Source: RGIG9608 sp045612365
GTDB taxonomy: Bacteria > Bacteroidota > Bacteroidia > Bacteroidales > Paludibacteraceae
Direction of reading: 5' to 3'
NCBI GenBank assembly: GCA_045612365.1
Contig: JAZKYY010000004.1
Coordinates: 109,966-173,965 of the forward strand
Length of the DNA stretch: 64,000 nt
Shown: positions 44,560 through 53,236 of the stretch, in pieces
How positions within the stretch are numbered: the stretch's first letter is position 1
Layout of the letters: every line of letters begins with the position of its first letter
Program-made: the position numbers and the translations under genes
The notes under the pieces: model-generated
What the model was told of the DNA's origin: nothing
Database searches by the model: none
Seen by the model: the letters and a program-made list of their open reading frames with translations, nothing else

Positions 44560-44652
44560 CAAAAAAACGAATGAAATGTTTTTTGTGGTTGAAAAAATAG
44601 AAATGCATTACTTGTTACAAGCTTTCAGTAAGTACTGTTCTCTACTTTTTTT

Positions 44653-44660
44653 TACCTTTG
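44653..44660 (+). promoter_or_regulatory. Promoter -7 box for thiL-rpiB
   Basis: TACCTTTG, 20 bases upstream of the ATG at 44681. It sits inside the longer frame that begins at 44537 and so fixes the shorter start. Confidence 0.6.
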
Positions 44661-44680
44661 CACAAGTTAAAATATTGTGT

Positions 44681-45718
44681 ATGTCAACAAAAATTTCTGA
44701 ATTGGGCGAATTTGGTTTGATTCGCCATCTTACCGAAAATATCGAACTTACAAATTCATCGACTATTAAGGGTATTGGCGACGATGCTGCGGTACTTGAT
44801 TTCAAAGAAAAGCAGACGCTTGTTACTACTGATTTATTACTCGAAGGAGTGCATTTTGACTTAGTATATTCTCCTCTTAAACATTTGGGTTACAAAGCTG
44901 CGGTGGTGAATTTTTCGGATATTTATGCAATGAATGGGAAACCAACTCAGATAGTGGTTTCGATTGGTATTTCGCAACGTATGTCGGTGGAGTCGGTTGA
45001 GGCCATTTATGACGGAATTCGGTTGGCTTGTGAGCGTTATGGTGTTGATTTGGTAGGAGGCGACACTTCGTCTTCGCTTACTGGACTCACCATTAGCATT
45101 ACTTGTATTGGAGAAGGCGAAAAAGAAAAAGTAGTGTATCGCTCTGGCGCAAAGGAGAACGATTTGATTTGTGTTTCGGGAAATTTGGGCGCTGCTTACA
45201 TGGGGTTACAACTTTTGGAAAGAGAAAAAGCTGTTTTCTTGAATACCGAAGAAAAAGATCGTGTTCAGCCCGATTTTGCCACTCACGATTATATCTTAGA
45301 GCGACAACTAAAACCAGAAGCTAGACAAGATATTGTTGATGTTTTGAAAGAAAATAATATTATTCCAACTTCAATGATTGACGTTTCTGATGGATTATCT
45401 TCGGAACTTCTTCATATTTGTCATGCAAGCCAAAAAGGTTGTAGAGTTTACGAAGAAAATATTCCTATTGATTATCAAACTGCTAAAATGGCAGAGGAAT
45501 TTAATATGAATTTAACTACAGCAGCTCTCAATGGTGGCGAAGATTATGAGTTGCTATTTACCGTTCCTTTGGAAAAATACGAACAGGTAAAAGCATTGGA
45601 AGATATAAGAATCATAGGTCACATAGTTGCTGAAAATGAAGGCGCTTGCCTTGTTACTCGCGACGGACAATCATTTGAACTGAAAGCGCAAGGTTGGAAC
45701 GGATTTGAAAAAAAGTAA
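44681..45718 (+). CDS. thiL: Thiamine-monophosphate kinase
   Basis: Phosphorylates thiamine phosphate to thiamine diphosphate. The 345 residues carry the PurM-like motifs IKGIGDDAAVLDF, TTDLLLEGVHFDL, GYKAAVVNFSDIYAMNGKP, VDLVGGDTSSSLTGLTISI, SMIDVSDGLSSELLHI and LNGGEDYELLFTV. The Asp clusters bind Mg-ATP. The ATG at 44681 is used. The 48-codon upstream extension is non-homologous and spans the promoter. rpiB follows after 20 bp. Confidence 0.95.
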   Translation: MSTKISELGEFGLIRHLTENIELTNSSTIKGIGDDAAVLDFKEKQTLVTTDLLLEGVHFDLVYSPLKHLGYKAAVVNFSDIYAMNGKPTQIVVSIGISQRMSVESVEAIYDGIRLACERYGVDLVGGDTSSSLTGLTISITCIGEGEKEKVVYRSGAKENDLICVSGNLGAAYMGLQLLEREKAVFLNTEEKDRVQPDFATHDYILERQLKPEARQDIVDVLKENNIIPTSMIDVSDGLSSELLHICHASQKGCRVYEENIPIDYQTAKMAEEFNMNLTTAALNGGEDYELLFTVPLEKYEQVKALEDIRIIGHIVAENEGACLVTRDGQSFELKAQGWNGFEKK

Positions 45719-45738
45719 AAATAACTAAAAATAAAAAA

Positions 45739-46188
45739 ATGAAACCACTTAACGAAATTAAAATTGGCATGGCAAGTGATCATGCAGGCGTTGAACTTAA
45801 ACAATATCTTCTTGATTTTTTGAAAGAAAAAGGGTGTGATGTTTCCGATTTTGGAACCAATAGCACAGCAAGTTGCGATTATCCTGACTTTGCTCATCCT
45901 TTGGCCGAAGCTGTTGAACAGAAGAAGTGCGACTATGGAATTGCTATTTGTGGTAGTGGAAATGGTATTAGTATGACGCTAAACAAGCACCAACAAGTTC
46001 GTGCAGCATTGTGTTGGGATACGCCTTTGGCAGAGCTTGCTCGTCAGCACAACGATGCAAATGTGCTCTCTCTACCTGCACGTTTTATTCCTACTGAAAA
46101 AGCTGTAGAAATGGTTTTGGCATTCTTCTCTACAGATTTTGAAGGAGGACGTCACCAAGCACGTGTAGACAAAATTGCTGTGAAGTAG
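45739..46188 (+). CDS. rpiB: Ribose-5-phosphate isomerase B
   Basis: Interconverts ribulose 5-phosphate and ribose 5-phosphate. The 149 residues show IGMASDHAGVELKQYL, SDFGTNSTASCDYPDFA, YGIAICGSGNGISMTLNKH (catalytic Cys and anion-binding loop), VRAALCWDTPLAELARQHNDANVLSLPARF. Length is standard. It is the last core gene before the inserted island that begins about 46.2 kb. Confidence 0.96.
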   Translation: MKPLNEIKIGMASDHAGVELKQYLLDFLKEKGCDVSDFGTNSTASCDYPDFAHPLAEAVEQKKCDYGIAICGSGNGISMTLNKHQQVRAALCWDTPLAELARQHNDANVLSLPARFIPTEKAVEMVLAFFSTDFEGGRHQARVDKIAVK

Positions 46189-46262
46189 AAAACTAAAATT
46201 TTCTAGATAAAAAAGAAGGATTGGCAATAAAGAAATTAAACTCATCAAAGACAGAATACATT

Positions 46263-46686
46263 ATGGCAACTGAGAATAAGAATTACGAACAGCATAGTTT
46301 CAAGTCTTTTCTTGAACAGTATCATGTGGTTATTCCCATGGTGCAGAGAGATTATGCACAGGGAACGTACCACAGATGATGTCAACCGTGTGAGAAGCAG
46401 ATTCCTTGATGCAATTAAGTCCTACATCGTAAAATCGGAAGATGACAACGATGTGATGAAAATGGATTTTATCTATGGAGAAAAGGAAAAGGTCTGGAGT
46501 ACTACTGAAGCAAACAAATGGGAGAAAACAATTGTGACTCCACTTGACGGTCACAACGTCTAACAACTTTACATTTGCTGCATTAGTATTGCAGCTATTC
46601 AAAAACTCCTTGACCAGCTTATTCAGAAGAAATATGTTGAACGTGGAGAAAAGGACGCAAGTTGGAGAGTGTTTGTGACTCAGTGA
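46263..46686 (+). pseudogene. Wrecked DUF262 (GmrSD-like) gene with a fused 3' remnant
   Basis: Begins with an ATG and a recognisable DUF262 N-terminus (FKSFLEQYHVVIPMVQRDYAQGT). It then shifts frame near 46370 to RERTTDDVNRVRSRFLDAIKSYI. At 46545-46590 a second shift breaks the catalytic PLDGQQRLTTLHLLHW motif into PLDGH plus QRLTTLHLLH with TAG for Trp. The final ~100 bases read LDQLIQKKYVERGEKDASWRVFVTQ and stop, which looks like the C-terminus of another protein joined by deletion. DUF262 nucleases belong to GmrS/GmrD-type modification-dependent restriction systems. It is non-functional. Confidence 0.75.
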
Positions 46687-46823
46687 TTATTTATATTCTG
46701 GAAGAAAACTGTTTTTAAAAAAGACAGATATCGGGATATGAATCTATAATAGGCTAAAGGCTGTGATTTAGCGAGTGTAAATAAACTCGTACCTAAAATA
46801 ATGGAGTGTTAAATACAATTATT

Positions 46824-47342
46824 ATGGAAAAAGAGATTAGTGAAACCTATTCTTTCAGACCTTTAGACTTCGATGAAAAAGGCAGAAGAATTGTTGACGG
46901 TCTGTCTTTCAGAGATGTCGTCAAAGAATACGAACGAGACTTCCACTATCGCCATTCTACAGAATATGCCTTAAATCTATATGCCAATTCGAAGACAATG
47001 GCATTGCTGGCAAAATCTAATGATGCAGCACCTTTCCTCTTGTATGGAATGGATCTAACGCAAGGAACATCCTTTGATGCGGAGCAAGACCCCTATATCA
47101 ATCACGAAATGGACAAGCATAGTAAAAACATCTATGTATATGGCATTGACTCTGCATTTATGAATGAGTTCGACAAATTCGGCTATCCCGTAATAAACGA
47201 AAACAGCGACATCTATCCATTAACACTCCTTGTTGATAATACAATGAGGGACGATGAGGTCAGATTGGCTACTCCGACATTCGATGATGGAGATGACGCT
47301 GTAAATGTGCCTATTGATGTACCACAATTTGAATACGCCTGA
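46824..47342 (+). CDS. Unrecognised 172-residue protein, first gene of nuclease/MBL cassette
   Basis: Begins at the ATG at 46824 (MEKEISETYSFRPLDFDEKG). A GTG six codons earlier is an alternative. It is acidic and probably soluble, with no signal peptide or membrane helix. I see no known motif. Notable parts are a helical GLSFRDVVKEYERDFHYRHSTEYALNLYANSKTMALLAKS and an acidic tail TFDDGDDAVNVPIDVPQFEYA. The stop and the next start overlap as TGATG, so it is translated with the nuclease-like gene. Arg codons are often AGA/CGA, unlike the CGT-rich flanking core genes. An adaptor, inhibitor or sensor role is only a guess. Confidence 0.7.
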   Translation: MEKEISETYSFRPLDFDEKGRRIVDGLSFRDVVKEYERDFHYRHSTEYALNLYANSKTMALLAKSNDAAPFLLYGMDLTQGTSFDAEQDPYINHEMDKHSKNIYVYGIDSAFMNEFDKFGYPVINENSDIYPLTLLVDNTMRDDEVRLATPTFDDGDDAVNVPIDVPQFEYA

Positions 47343-48577
47343 TGGAAACAAAAGAGCATAATAAGGAATGGTACCTCGTTCGCAATAATAATGGCGAGTG
47401 GATAAGTGAGGACTATGCAGAATTCCTCACACCGCTGGAAGTGGTTATATTACAAGTGAAAGCATCACAACAAGGCATACAGTTAGATATTCAGCATGGT
47501 GCCGATGGACAACTCTGGTGCTACAAACATCAACTTGATGCTATTAAAATAGAACCTCTTAATAAAACAGTTATGAAGCGTGAATTGAGAATAAAAAAGA
47601 GAATAAAAGATATGAACAAAGAACAAATCTGTGAAACGCTGAGTGCAAGGATTGAGAATGAGAATTTAAAATTACCAAAGCAAATCGATTTTGGTATATC
47701 TGATTCTGTATTGTATCTAAAAATAGAAGGAAGTGCTGTACGTGACAACATGCAAACAGATGGCTCCGCATTTGAAGGGTGGTCTATTTGCATAAAGTCT
47801 TATTTCCCTGAAATTAAGAATGTTGAAATAAACTGGGATTTGCCATTGTATAGTGCAAATACACAAGTACGACAGAGGCAAGAGAAACATTACAATCGTT
47901 TTCTTCTGAGAGTCTTGTTTTTCTCGAGACATTATAATTGGTTTAACATCCACAAAAGCAAAAAAGACACAATACGATTATTCTCTGAGTATCACTCAGA
48001 TCTGCTCATCAATTATCCTACTCCTACCAATGAAGGCACCAAAAAAATATCTGAGAAAGGAAAGATTAACAAAGGTGAGGCAAAATTGGAAAGATTAGTT
48101 ATGAATAAGATGAGGGAATCGGTATCTGTCACAGATCATCAACTACCAGTCGGGCTTTTCGACAGTGTAGTAAAGTCCAAGAGAGCATGCACTCCGAGAG
48201 GAGCAAGTCAAATTGATTTGTGGCAAATAGACAAGGATGTTTTAAGAATTTTTGAACTCAAAGATAAGACCAATAATAAAGTAGGTATTATCTCTGAACT
48301 TATGTTTTATGCTAACGTTATGAACGAAGTGAATAAAGGTCGCATAAAATATCCTCAATCTATAGAGACTGCTACTGATTATAGGAACATACAATATTTA
48401 TATCGTTCAGTTAAAGAAGGAAAAATCAATCTTATCGAGGCCGTATTCTTGGTATATAAATTGCATCCTCTAATAGAATCTAATCTTGATACAATATTGG
48501 ATATAATAAATGATGGTATGGCCGTAGATGCCATTTCTTTTAAAAAGATGTTGGTTACAGATATTATTGGTATATGA
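47342..48577 (+). CDS. Protein with C-terminal PD-(D/E)XK nuclease-like domain
   Basis: 411 residues with no signal or membrane helix. The N-terminal ~75 residues form a small domain (EWYLVRNNNGEWISEDY, LTPLEVVILQVKASQQG). The middle is unrecognised. Residues ~245-345 fit a PD-(D/E)XK core: a helix GEAKLERLVMNKM (E246/E250), then QIDLW (D292), then LRIFELKDK (E305, K307) and a following helix SELMFYANVMNEV. This order and the D...ExK triad match NucS/DUF91-like and restriction-type nucleases. It overlaps its neighbours by 1 bp upstream and 4 bp downstream. It is the likely effector or processing nuclease of the cassette. Confidence 0.75.
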   Translation: METKEHNKEWYLVRNNNGEWISEDYAEFLTPLEVVILQVKASQQGIQLDIQHGADGQLWCYKHQLDAIKIEPLNKTVMKRELRIKKRIKDMNKEQICETLSARIENENLKLPKQIDFGISDSVLYLKIEGSAVRDNMQTDGSAFEGWSICIKSYFPEIKNVEINWDLPLYSANTQVRQRQEKHYNRFLLRVLFFSRHYNWFNIHKSKKDTIRLFSEYHSDLLINYPTPTNEGTKKISEKGKINKGEAKLERLVMNKMRESVSVTDHQLPVGLFDSVVKSKRACTPRGASQIDLWQIDKDVLRIFELKDKTNNKVGIISELMFYANVMNEVNKGRIKYPQSIETATDYRNIQYLYRSVKEGKINLIEAVFLVYKLHPLIESNLDTILDIINDGMAVDAISFKKMLVTDIIGI

Positions 48578-49830
48578 AAATCACCATCCATCGCGGAGCA
48601 AACCAAATAGGTGGTTGCATCACAGAGATAGCAACCAAAGATGCCAAAATATTCATTGATTTGGGCAGTAATTTGCCTGGTTCAGATAAGACTGATTATT
48701 CTGCCGATGATGTTAGTGGAATGACAGGTGATGTCGACGCTATTTTCTTTTCACACTATCATGGTGACCATGTGGGATTGCATCATCTGGTACCTTCATG
48801 TGTTAAGCAATATATGGGAGCAGGAGCCATTGATGTGATGCGATGTAAGTATGAAACGCTAAATGTTCACCAAGATTTCAGCCTGCAATTGGCTGCCACT
48901 GGACGGATGATACCTTTCAAGGAACGTGAACGTATAGAGGTGAAAGAAGGCTTTTTCGTGACGCCCTACTTTGTCAGTCATTCCGCTTTTGATGCCTATA
49001 TGTTTCTGATAGAATGTGAAGGAAAGAAAATACTCCATACTGGAGATTTCCGTCGTCACGGATATTTGGGCAAAGGGCTGTTCCCTACTTTAGAAAAATA
49101 TATCGGCAATGTAGATTTGCTAATTACAGAAGGTACAATGCTTGGGCGAAAGCAGGAAAAAGTGGTTACAGAAAATCTGATTCAGCAAAACACCATTCGA
49201 GCACTACGTAAGCATAAATACGTCTTTACCCTTTGTTCTTCAACAGATATTGATCGACTCGCTTCATTTCATGCAGCATGCAAAGCAACAGGCAAGGTTT
49301 TTCTCGTAGATGGATATCAACGTGGAGTGCTGGATGTGTTTTCTGAATATAGTGGCAAGAAAAGCCCGCTATATAATTTCGACCGCATTTTTGAGTTAAG
49401 CGGGCATAAAGCTTATCGGATTCCAAAGATTAATGATTATCTTAGAGCGAAAGGCTTCCTAATGCCCGTTAGGATGAATAGTTTATGGTTGCTGGAAGAT
49501 ATGCTCCAAGTATTCAACGACAAAGACCCTTGGCTCATTTATTCTATGTGGAGCGGTTATGCAGAAGAAGGAGGAAATAATGCAATAGAAGATGTCCTGT
49601 CTATCCGAAATCTTTTCAAGAATCGTATTTTAGATGGAGTAAAACACGGCTTTCATACAAGTGGACATGCTGATATTGACACCCTTTACGAGGTATGCAA
49701 GGCAGTCAGACCTTCTATTGGAGTTATTCCCATACATAAGGATACAGGAATGCAATATGTATCAGATAACTACAGAGTGTTTAACGAAGGGAAGTTCAAA
49801 TTAGATGGAATAGATATTGAGGTGCATTGA
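48574..49830 (+). CDS. MBL-fold hydrolase resembling RNase J/beta-CASP nucleases
   Basis: 418 residues, cytosolic. The metallo-beta-lactamase motifs are H61-Y-H63-G-D65-H66 (motif 2), H136 in FVSHSAFDAYM, and HTGD158FR (motif 4). The second half resembles a beta-CASP arrangement: DLLITEGTMLGR (acidic motif A), CSSTDIDRLASFHAA, FHTSGHADIDTLYEV (H361/H365) and IGVIPIHKDTGMQYV (H388). It is shorter than RNase J (about 550) and lacks its C-terminal domain. It begins with an ATGA overlap on the nuclease-like gene. Hydrolysis of RNA or DNA phosphodiesters is the likely activity. Confidence 0.85.
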   Translation: MKITIHRGANQIGGCITEIATKDAKIFIDLGSNLPGSDKTDYSADDVSGMTGDVDAIFFSHYHGDHVGLHHLVPSCVKQYMGAGAIDVMRCKYETLNVHQDFSLQLAATGRMIPFKERERIEVKEGFFVTPYFVSHSAFDAYMFLIECEGKKILHTGDFRRHGYLGKGLFPTLEKYIGNVDLLITEGTMLGRKQEKVVTENLIQQNTIRALRKHKYVFTLCSSTDIDRLASFHAACKATGKVFLVDGYQRGVLDVFSEYSGKKSPLYNFDRIFELSGHKAYRIPKINDYLRAKGFLMPVRMNSLWLLEDMLQVFNDKDPWLIYSMWSGYAEEGGNNAIEDVLSIRNLFKNRILDGVKHGFHTSGHADIDTLYEVCKAVRPSIGVIPIHKDTGMQYVSDNYRVFNEGKFKLDGIDIEVH

Positions 49831-50024
49831 TAATGCAAATTTAATGACGGTGAACTTTTGAAATGAATTTACCAAGAGACATATCTAAACACAAAATCTT
49901 TTGGAAGATTATTACAAATATATGCCAAGGTTAAAATAGTAAAATAGAATAACCAATTTATGGTTAAATAATTTACGTTTTTCTATATTATTGCGTTAGT
50001 TTAAGAAAACATTTTAGATATATT

Positions 50025-50070
50025 GGTTTAGTTTGTTCCGCTTTATATATAAAGAGGGGTAAACTAAACC
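50025..50070 (-). terminator. Hairpin at the 3' end of mnmE
   Basis: GGTTTAGTTT (50025-50034) and AAACTAAACC (50061-50070) flank an inner palindrome CTTTATATATAAAG. It ends transcription of mnmE and possibly the convergent cassette. The rest of the 49,831-50,069 gap shows nothing else I can identify. Confidence 0.5.
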
Positions 50071-51443
50071 TATTTCCCGATGCAAAATTTGCTAAAAATA
50101 TTTCCTAAAACCTCGTCGGTAGAGAGTGCACCGCCTGTGATAGTACCAAGATGATTGATGCATTCGCGGAGATCCATTGATAAAAGATCGCCCGAGAGTC
50201 CATTTAGGAGTCCTTCTTGTACCCGACGGATTGAGTTTAGAGCATGACACAGACTTTCGTAGTGGCGAGCATTGGAAATGGTAACATCTTCAAATACTTC
50301 GTCGTTAATATTTGATGCTTTAATTAGTAATTCTTGTAAATAATCAATTCCAATGTTGTTTTTTGCCGAAATAAAGCAATGTGTATGTGTTGTTTTAAGA
50401 TGCGATGCATCGGTTTTATCTGTTTTGTTGAAGACGATAATTAGTTTTTTGTCTTTTGGAATAGAAAGGGTCGTGGGGTCAAAAGATTTTGTGGTTGAGG
50501 CGTCAATTATCCAAAGAACGATTTGAGCTTTTTCTATTGTTTGATAAGTTCTTTCAATTCCGAGATTTTCGATAGTGTCAGTAGTTTCTCTAATTCCTGC
50601 TGTATCTATAAATCGGAATAAAATACCATTCAGAGAAACAGTGTCTTCTATCACATCGCGAGTAGTACCATGAATATCGCTTACGATGGCTTTTTCTTCT
50701 CCAACAAGTCGGTTGAGAAGAGTAGATTTTCCTGCATTTGTTTCGCCGACAATTGCAACTGGAATACCATTCTTAATAACATTTCCTACGGAAAAAGAGT
50801 CTGTTAAACGGTTGATTTTTTGCTCTATTTCGTTGGCAAGTTGTTGCAATTCTGTCCGATCAGCAAATTCGAGTTCTTCGTGGTCGGCAAAATCAAGTTC
50901 TAGTTCAACGAGTGAAGTGAAATCAAGAAGTTTTATTCTAAGTTGAGCCAATTCATCGGAAAATCCGCCTCGCATTTGGTTGAGAGCAATGCGGTGAGCG
51001 GCTTTAGAATTAGATGCGATTAGGTCTGCAACAGCCTCAGCTTGCGATAAATCCATTTTCCCATTTAGAAAAGCACGTTGTGTAAATTCTCCGGCTTTTG
51101 CCATCGAACAACCATTTTCTATCAGAAGTTTTAGAATTTCTTGTTGAATAAAAAGCGAACCATGACAACCGATTTCTACCACATCTTCTCCCGTAAATGA
51201 ATGTGGATTGCGAAATAGCGAAATGAGGACTTCGTCAATAATTTCGTTTTTGTTGTTTACGATACGTCCGAATTGAATTGTATTTCCGTCCATTTCGGCA
51301 ATCGATTTTCCCGATTTTAGAGGTTTGAAAATTTTGTCGGAAATAGCAATGGCACGACTTCCAGATACGCGAATGACAGCGATTCCGCCTACGCCGGCAG
51401 CGGTTGAAATTGCACAAATTGTTTCGTCGTTGATGTGATTCAT
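50070..51443 (-). CDS. mnmE: tRNA uridine-5-carboxymethylaminomethyl(34) synthesis GTPase
   Basis: Works with MnmG to modify U34 of several tRNAs. The 457 residues begin with ICAISTAAGVGGIAVIRVSG. A Ras-like G domain is inserted in the second half: P-loop GETNAGKSTLLN, DTAGIRETTD, NKTD. The protein ends with the diagnostic CIGK, whose Cys is catalytically important. Length is standard. The -7 box is only 8 bases from the ATG, suggesting a near-leaderless mRNA. It borders the island on its right side. Confidence 0.97.
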   Translation of the reverse strand: MNHINDETICAISTAAGVGGIAVIRVSGSRAIAISDKIFKPLKSGKSIAEMDGNTIQFGRIVNNKNEIIDEVLISLFRNPHSFTGEDVVEIGCHGSLFIQQEILKLLIENGCSMAKAGEFTQRAFLNGKMDLSQAEAVADLIASNSKAAHRIALNQMRGGFSDELAQLRIKLLDFTSLVELELDFADHEELEFADRTELQQLANEIEQKINRLTDSFSVGNVIKNGIPVAIVGETNAGKSTLLNRLVGEEKAIVSDIHGTTRDVIEDTVSLNGILFRFIDTAGIRETTDTIENLGIERTYQTIEKAQIVLWIIDASTTKSFDPTTLSIPKDKKLIIVFNKTDKTDASHLKTTHTHCFISAKNNIGIDYLQELLIKASNINDEVFEDVTISNARHYESLCHALNSIRRVQEGLLNGLSGDLLSMDLRECINHLGTITGGALSTDEVLGNIFSKFCIGK

Positions 51444-51450
51444 GATTTTG

Positions 51451-51458
51451 CAAAAATA
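51451..51458 (-). promoter_or_regulatory. Promoter -7 box for mnmE
   Basis: TATTTTTG on the minus strand followed by 7 bases and the mnmE ATG. If used, the 5' leader would be zero to a few bases. Confidence 0.45.
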
Positions 51459-51460
51459 CT

Positions 51461-51490
51461 AAAAAAGGAGAGTAAGAACCCTCCTTTTTT
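51461..51490 (-). terminator. Terminator after the YD-repeat-like lipoprotein gene
   Basis: AAAAAAGGAG and CTCCTTTTTT form a stem around a short AGTAAGAACC loop. It is next to the mnmE promoter box. Confidence 0.6.
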
Positions 51491-51494
51491 ACAA

Positions 51495-53126
51495 TTACTC
51501 TTTTGAAACATCTATATCTACATGCCATGTAAATCTCGTTGCCTCGTCGTTATAAGTTAAACCAGGCCATAGATTAATATCTACATGATGAAGTAAAGTC
51601 CAAAGCTCCCATGATTCTTCTTCGTTATATTTTACCAATTCAAAAGAAACCTTCATATTTGAAAGTAGAAATTCTTCTGTGAAGAAACTCTTATAATATC
51701 TATAATATCCGCTTGTGTTTGCATCCGTATGCGATGGGTCGTAGAGATAAATGTAGCACGGATTTTCCAAATTATTGAAAGTTATTGGGCAAACAATCTC
51801 GCCTATATGTGGATAAGAAACAATAAGATTTGCATATTCATTTGGTATCCACTCATCCTCCGAATGGGAAGGTAGAGATACATAATATTCTGGTTTATCC
51901 AAAGAACTCAATTCAGAGAATTCTGCTTTTCTTAGCGATATATGTCCCCAAACCTCACCATACATTGAAAAACTGTTTTTATTTTCAATAGTAGAGACGG
52001 AGTATGTTCCATCTGAAAAGATGTTTTTTACAGTGAATTGCGTCATGAAAGCATGAGGAATGGCCACATACGCGTTTTCATCATTATCACTACGTGGCAT
52101 ATGGATATTTGTATTTACAACTTCTTGTTTCACAAGGTAAGCAGGAACAACTGGAGGTTCAGGCAACTCCTCATCGCCATAGTAAAAGGTGACAGCATCT
52201 TCTTCGTCATAGTATTCTTCTCCTTCTTCTCCCCATTTTGAATTCACAGTTTTGACTCTTCCTTTTGAGTCAAAAGTATAAACCATTTCTGAATAAAATG
52301 TTTCTCCAGTCTCTGGGTCGGTTGCAGAAACACGATCGAGCAAATTAGCAAACTTCATACCGTCGCGACCTGTAATCTCTACGTCGCCATACATATCGGT
52401 AGCGTCAAGGTCCCAATAGATATTGATTCCATGCCAAACGTATTCCTCGTTGCGGAAAGAGAAATTGTATGTTCCATCTCCATCATAATTTATAGTTTTG
52501 GGATTTCCATTTTCCCATGTATAAATGTATGTGTCGTTATAGCCGTTAATTATATCATTTTCAACCAGACCTATAAGATTCCCCAATGTATTGTATGTGT
52601 AGATACTTACATCACTAAGTTTTTCAGTATATTCATCCCAACCATTATTTTCCATACTATAATGTGACATCTCAACAAATCTTCCTGAGGCATTCATAAT
52701 ACTTGTGGTCCTTCTTTTATTATACTTATTTTCTCTTTTATAAAAGTAAATATCATCCTCATAGCCTAAAATTTCCACAATAGACTCTTCGCTAGTTCCG
52801 TTGGAATATGTTGTTGTTTTTATTCTCATTACAACTTCATTCTCTTCATCATATACTCTATAATGAGTTCTTTTTGCCAAAAGTCCTTGATCGTTGTATT
52901 CGAAATATTCAAAATTTCCAAATTCTTCTCTTGCAACAATTCTATCTTCTGGGGCAACATAAGGAATAGCCGGATTTACAATAGATGAGTTTTCTCCTGT
53001 ATTTCCATTATTGCCACTATTGTCTCCGTTGTTTGGATCCCCTCCGTTCGGAAATGGAGTAGGTTCGCACGATGCTACTACGATTGAAATAAAAGTAGCA
53101 ACTAAAAATCTAAAATTTGTTTTCAT
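51495..53126 (-). CDS. Large lipoprotein with YD/RHS-like repeats
   Basis: 543 residues. A lipoprotein signal ends IVVASC, followed by a low-complexity Pro/Asn/Gly linker (~20-45). Residues ~60-300 contain repeated Y/F-D/N-Q/S-K/L-G motifs (YFEYNDQGLLAKRTHY, YTYNTLGNLIGLVENDI, YTFDSKGRVKTV) typical of short YD/RHS-type repeats in Bacteroidota surface lipoproteins. The C-terminal ~200 residues are beta-rich and unrecognised. It is probably surface-exposed. It is monocistronic, between rplS and mnmE. Confidence 0.75.
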   Translation of the reverse strand: MKTNFRFLVATFISIVVASCEPTPFPNGGDPNNGDNSGNNGNTGENSSIVNPAIPYVAPEDRIVAREEFGNFEYFEYNDQGLLAKRTHYRVYDEENEVVMRIKTTTYSNGTSEESIVEILGYEDDIYFYKRENKYNKRRTTSIMNASGRFVEMSHYSMENNGWDEYTEKLSDVSIYTYNTLGNLIGLVENDIINGYNDTYIYTWENGNPKTINYDGDGTYNFSFRNEEYVWHGINIYWDLDATDMYGDVEITGRDGMKFANLLDRVSATDPETGETFYSEMVYTFDSKGRVKTVNSKWGEEGEEYYDEEDAVTFYYGDEELPEPPVVPAYLVKQEVVNTNIHMPRSDNDENAYVAIPHAFMTQFTVKNIFSDGTYSVSTIENKNSFSMYGEVWGHISLRKAEFSELSSLDKPEYYVSLPSHSEDEWIPNEYANLIVSYPHIGEIVCPITFNNLENPCYIYLYDPSHTDANTSGYYRYYKSFFTEEFLLSNMKVSFELVKYNEEESWELWTLLHHVDINLWPGLTYNDEATRFTWHVDIDVSKE

Positions 53127-53183
53127 TTGTTTGAAAAATTTGTTAGTTTGTTGATTTTTTGATTTTTATAATTGAAAAGGAAT

Positions 53184-53217
53184 AAAAAAGAGAGTTCTAC
53201 AAAACTCTCTTTTTTTT
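53184..53217. terminator. Bidirectional terminator between rplS and the lipoprotein gene
   Basis: AAAAAAGAGAGTT, a short loop and AACTCTCTTTTTTTT form a strong stem downstream of rplS on the minus strand. Confidence 0.75.
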
Positions 53218-53236
53218 AGAAGTATACCATGAAAAA

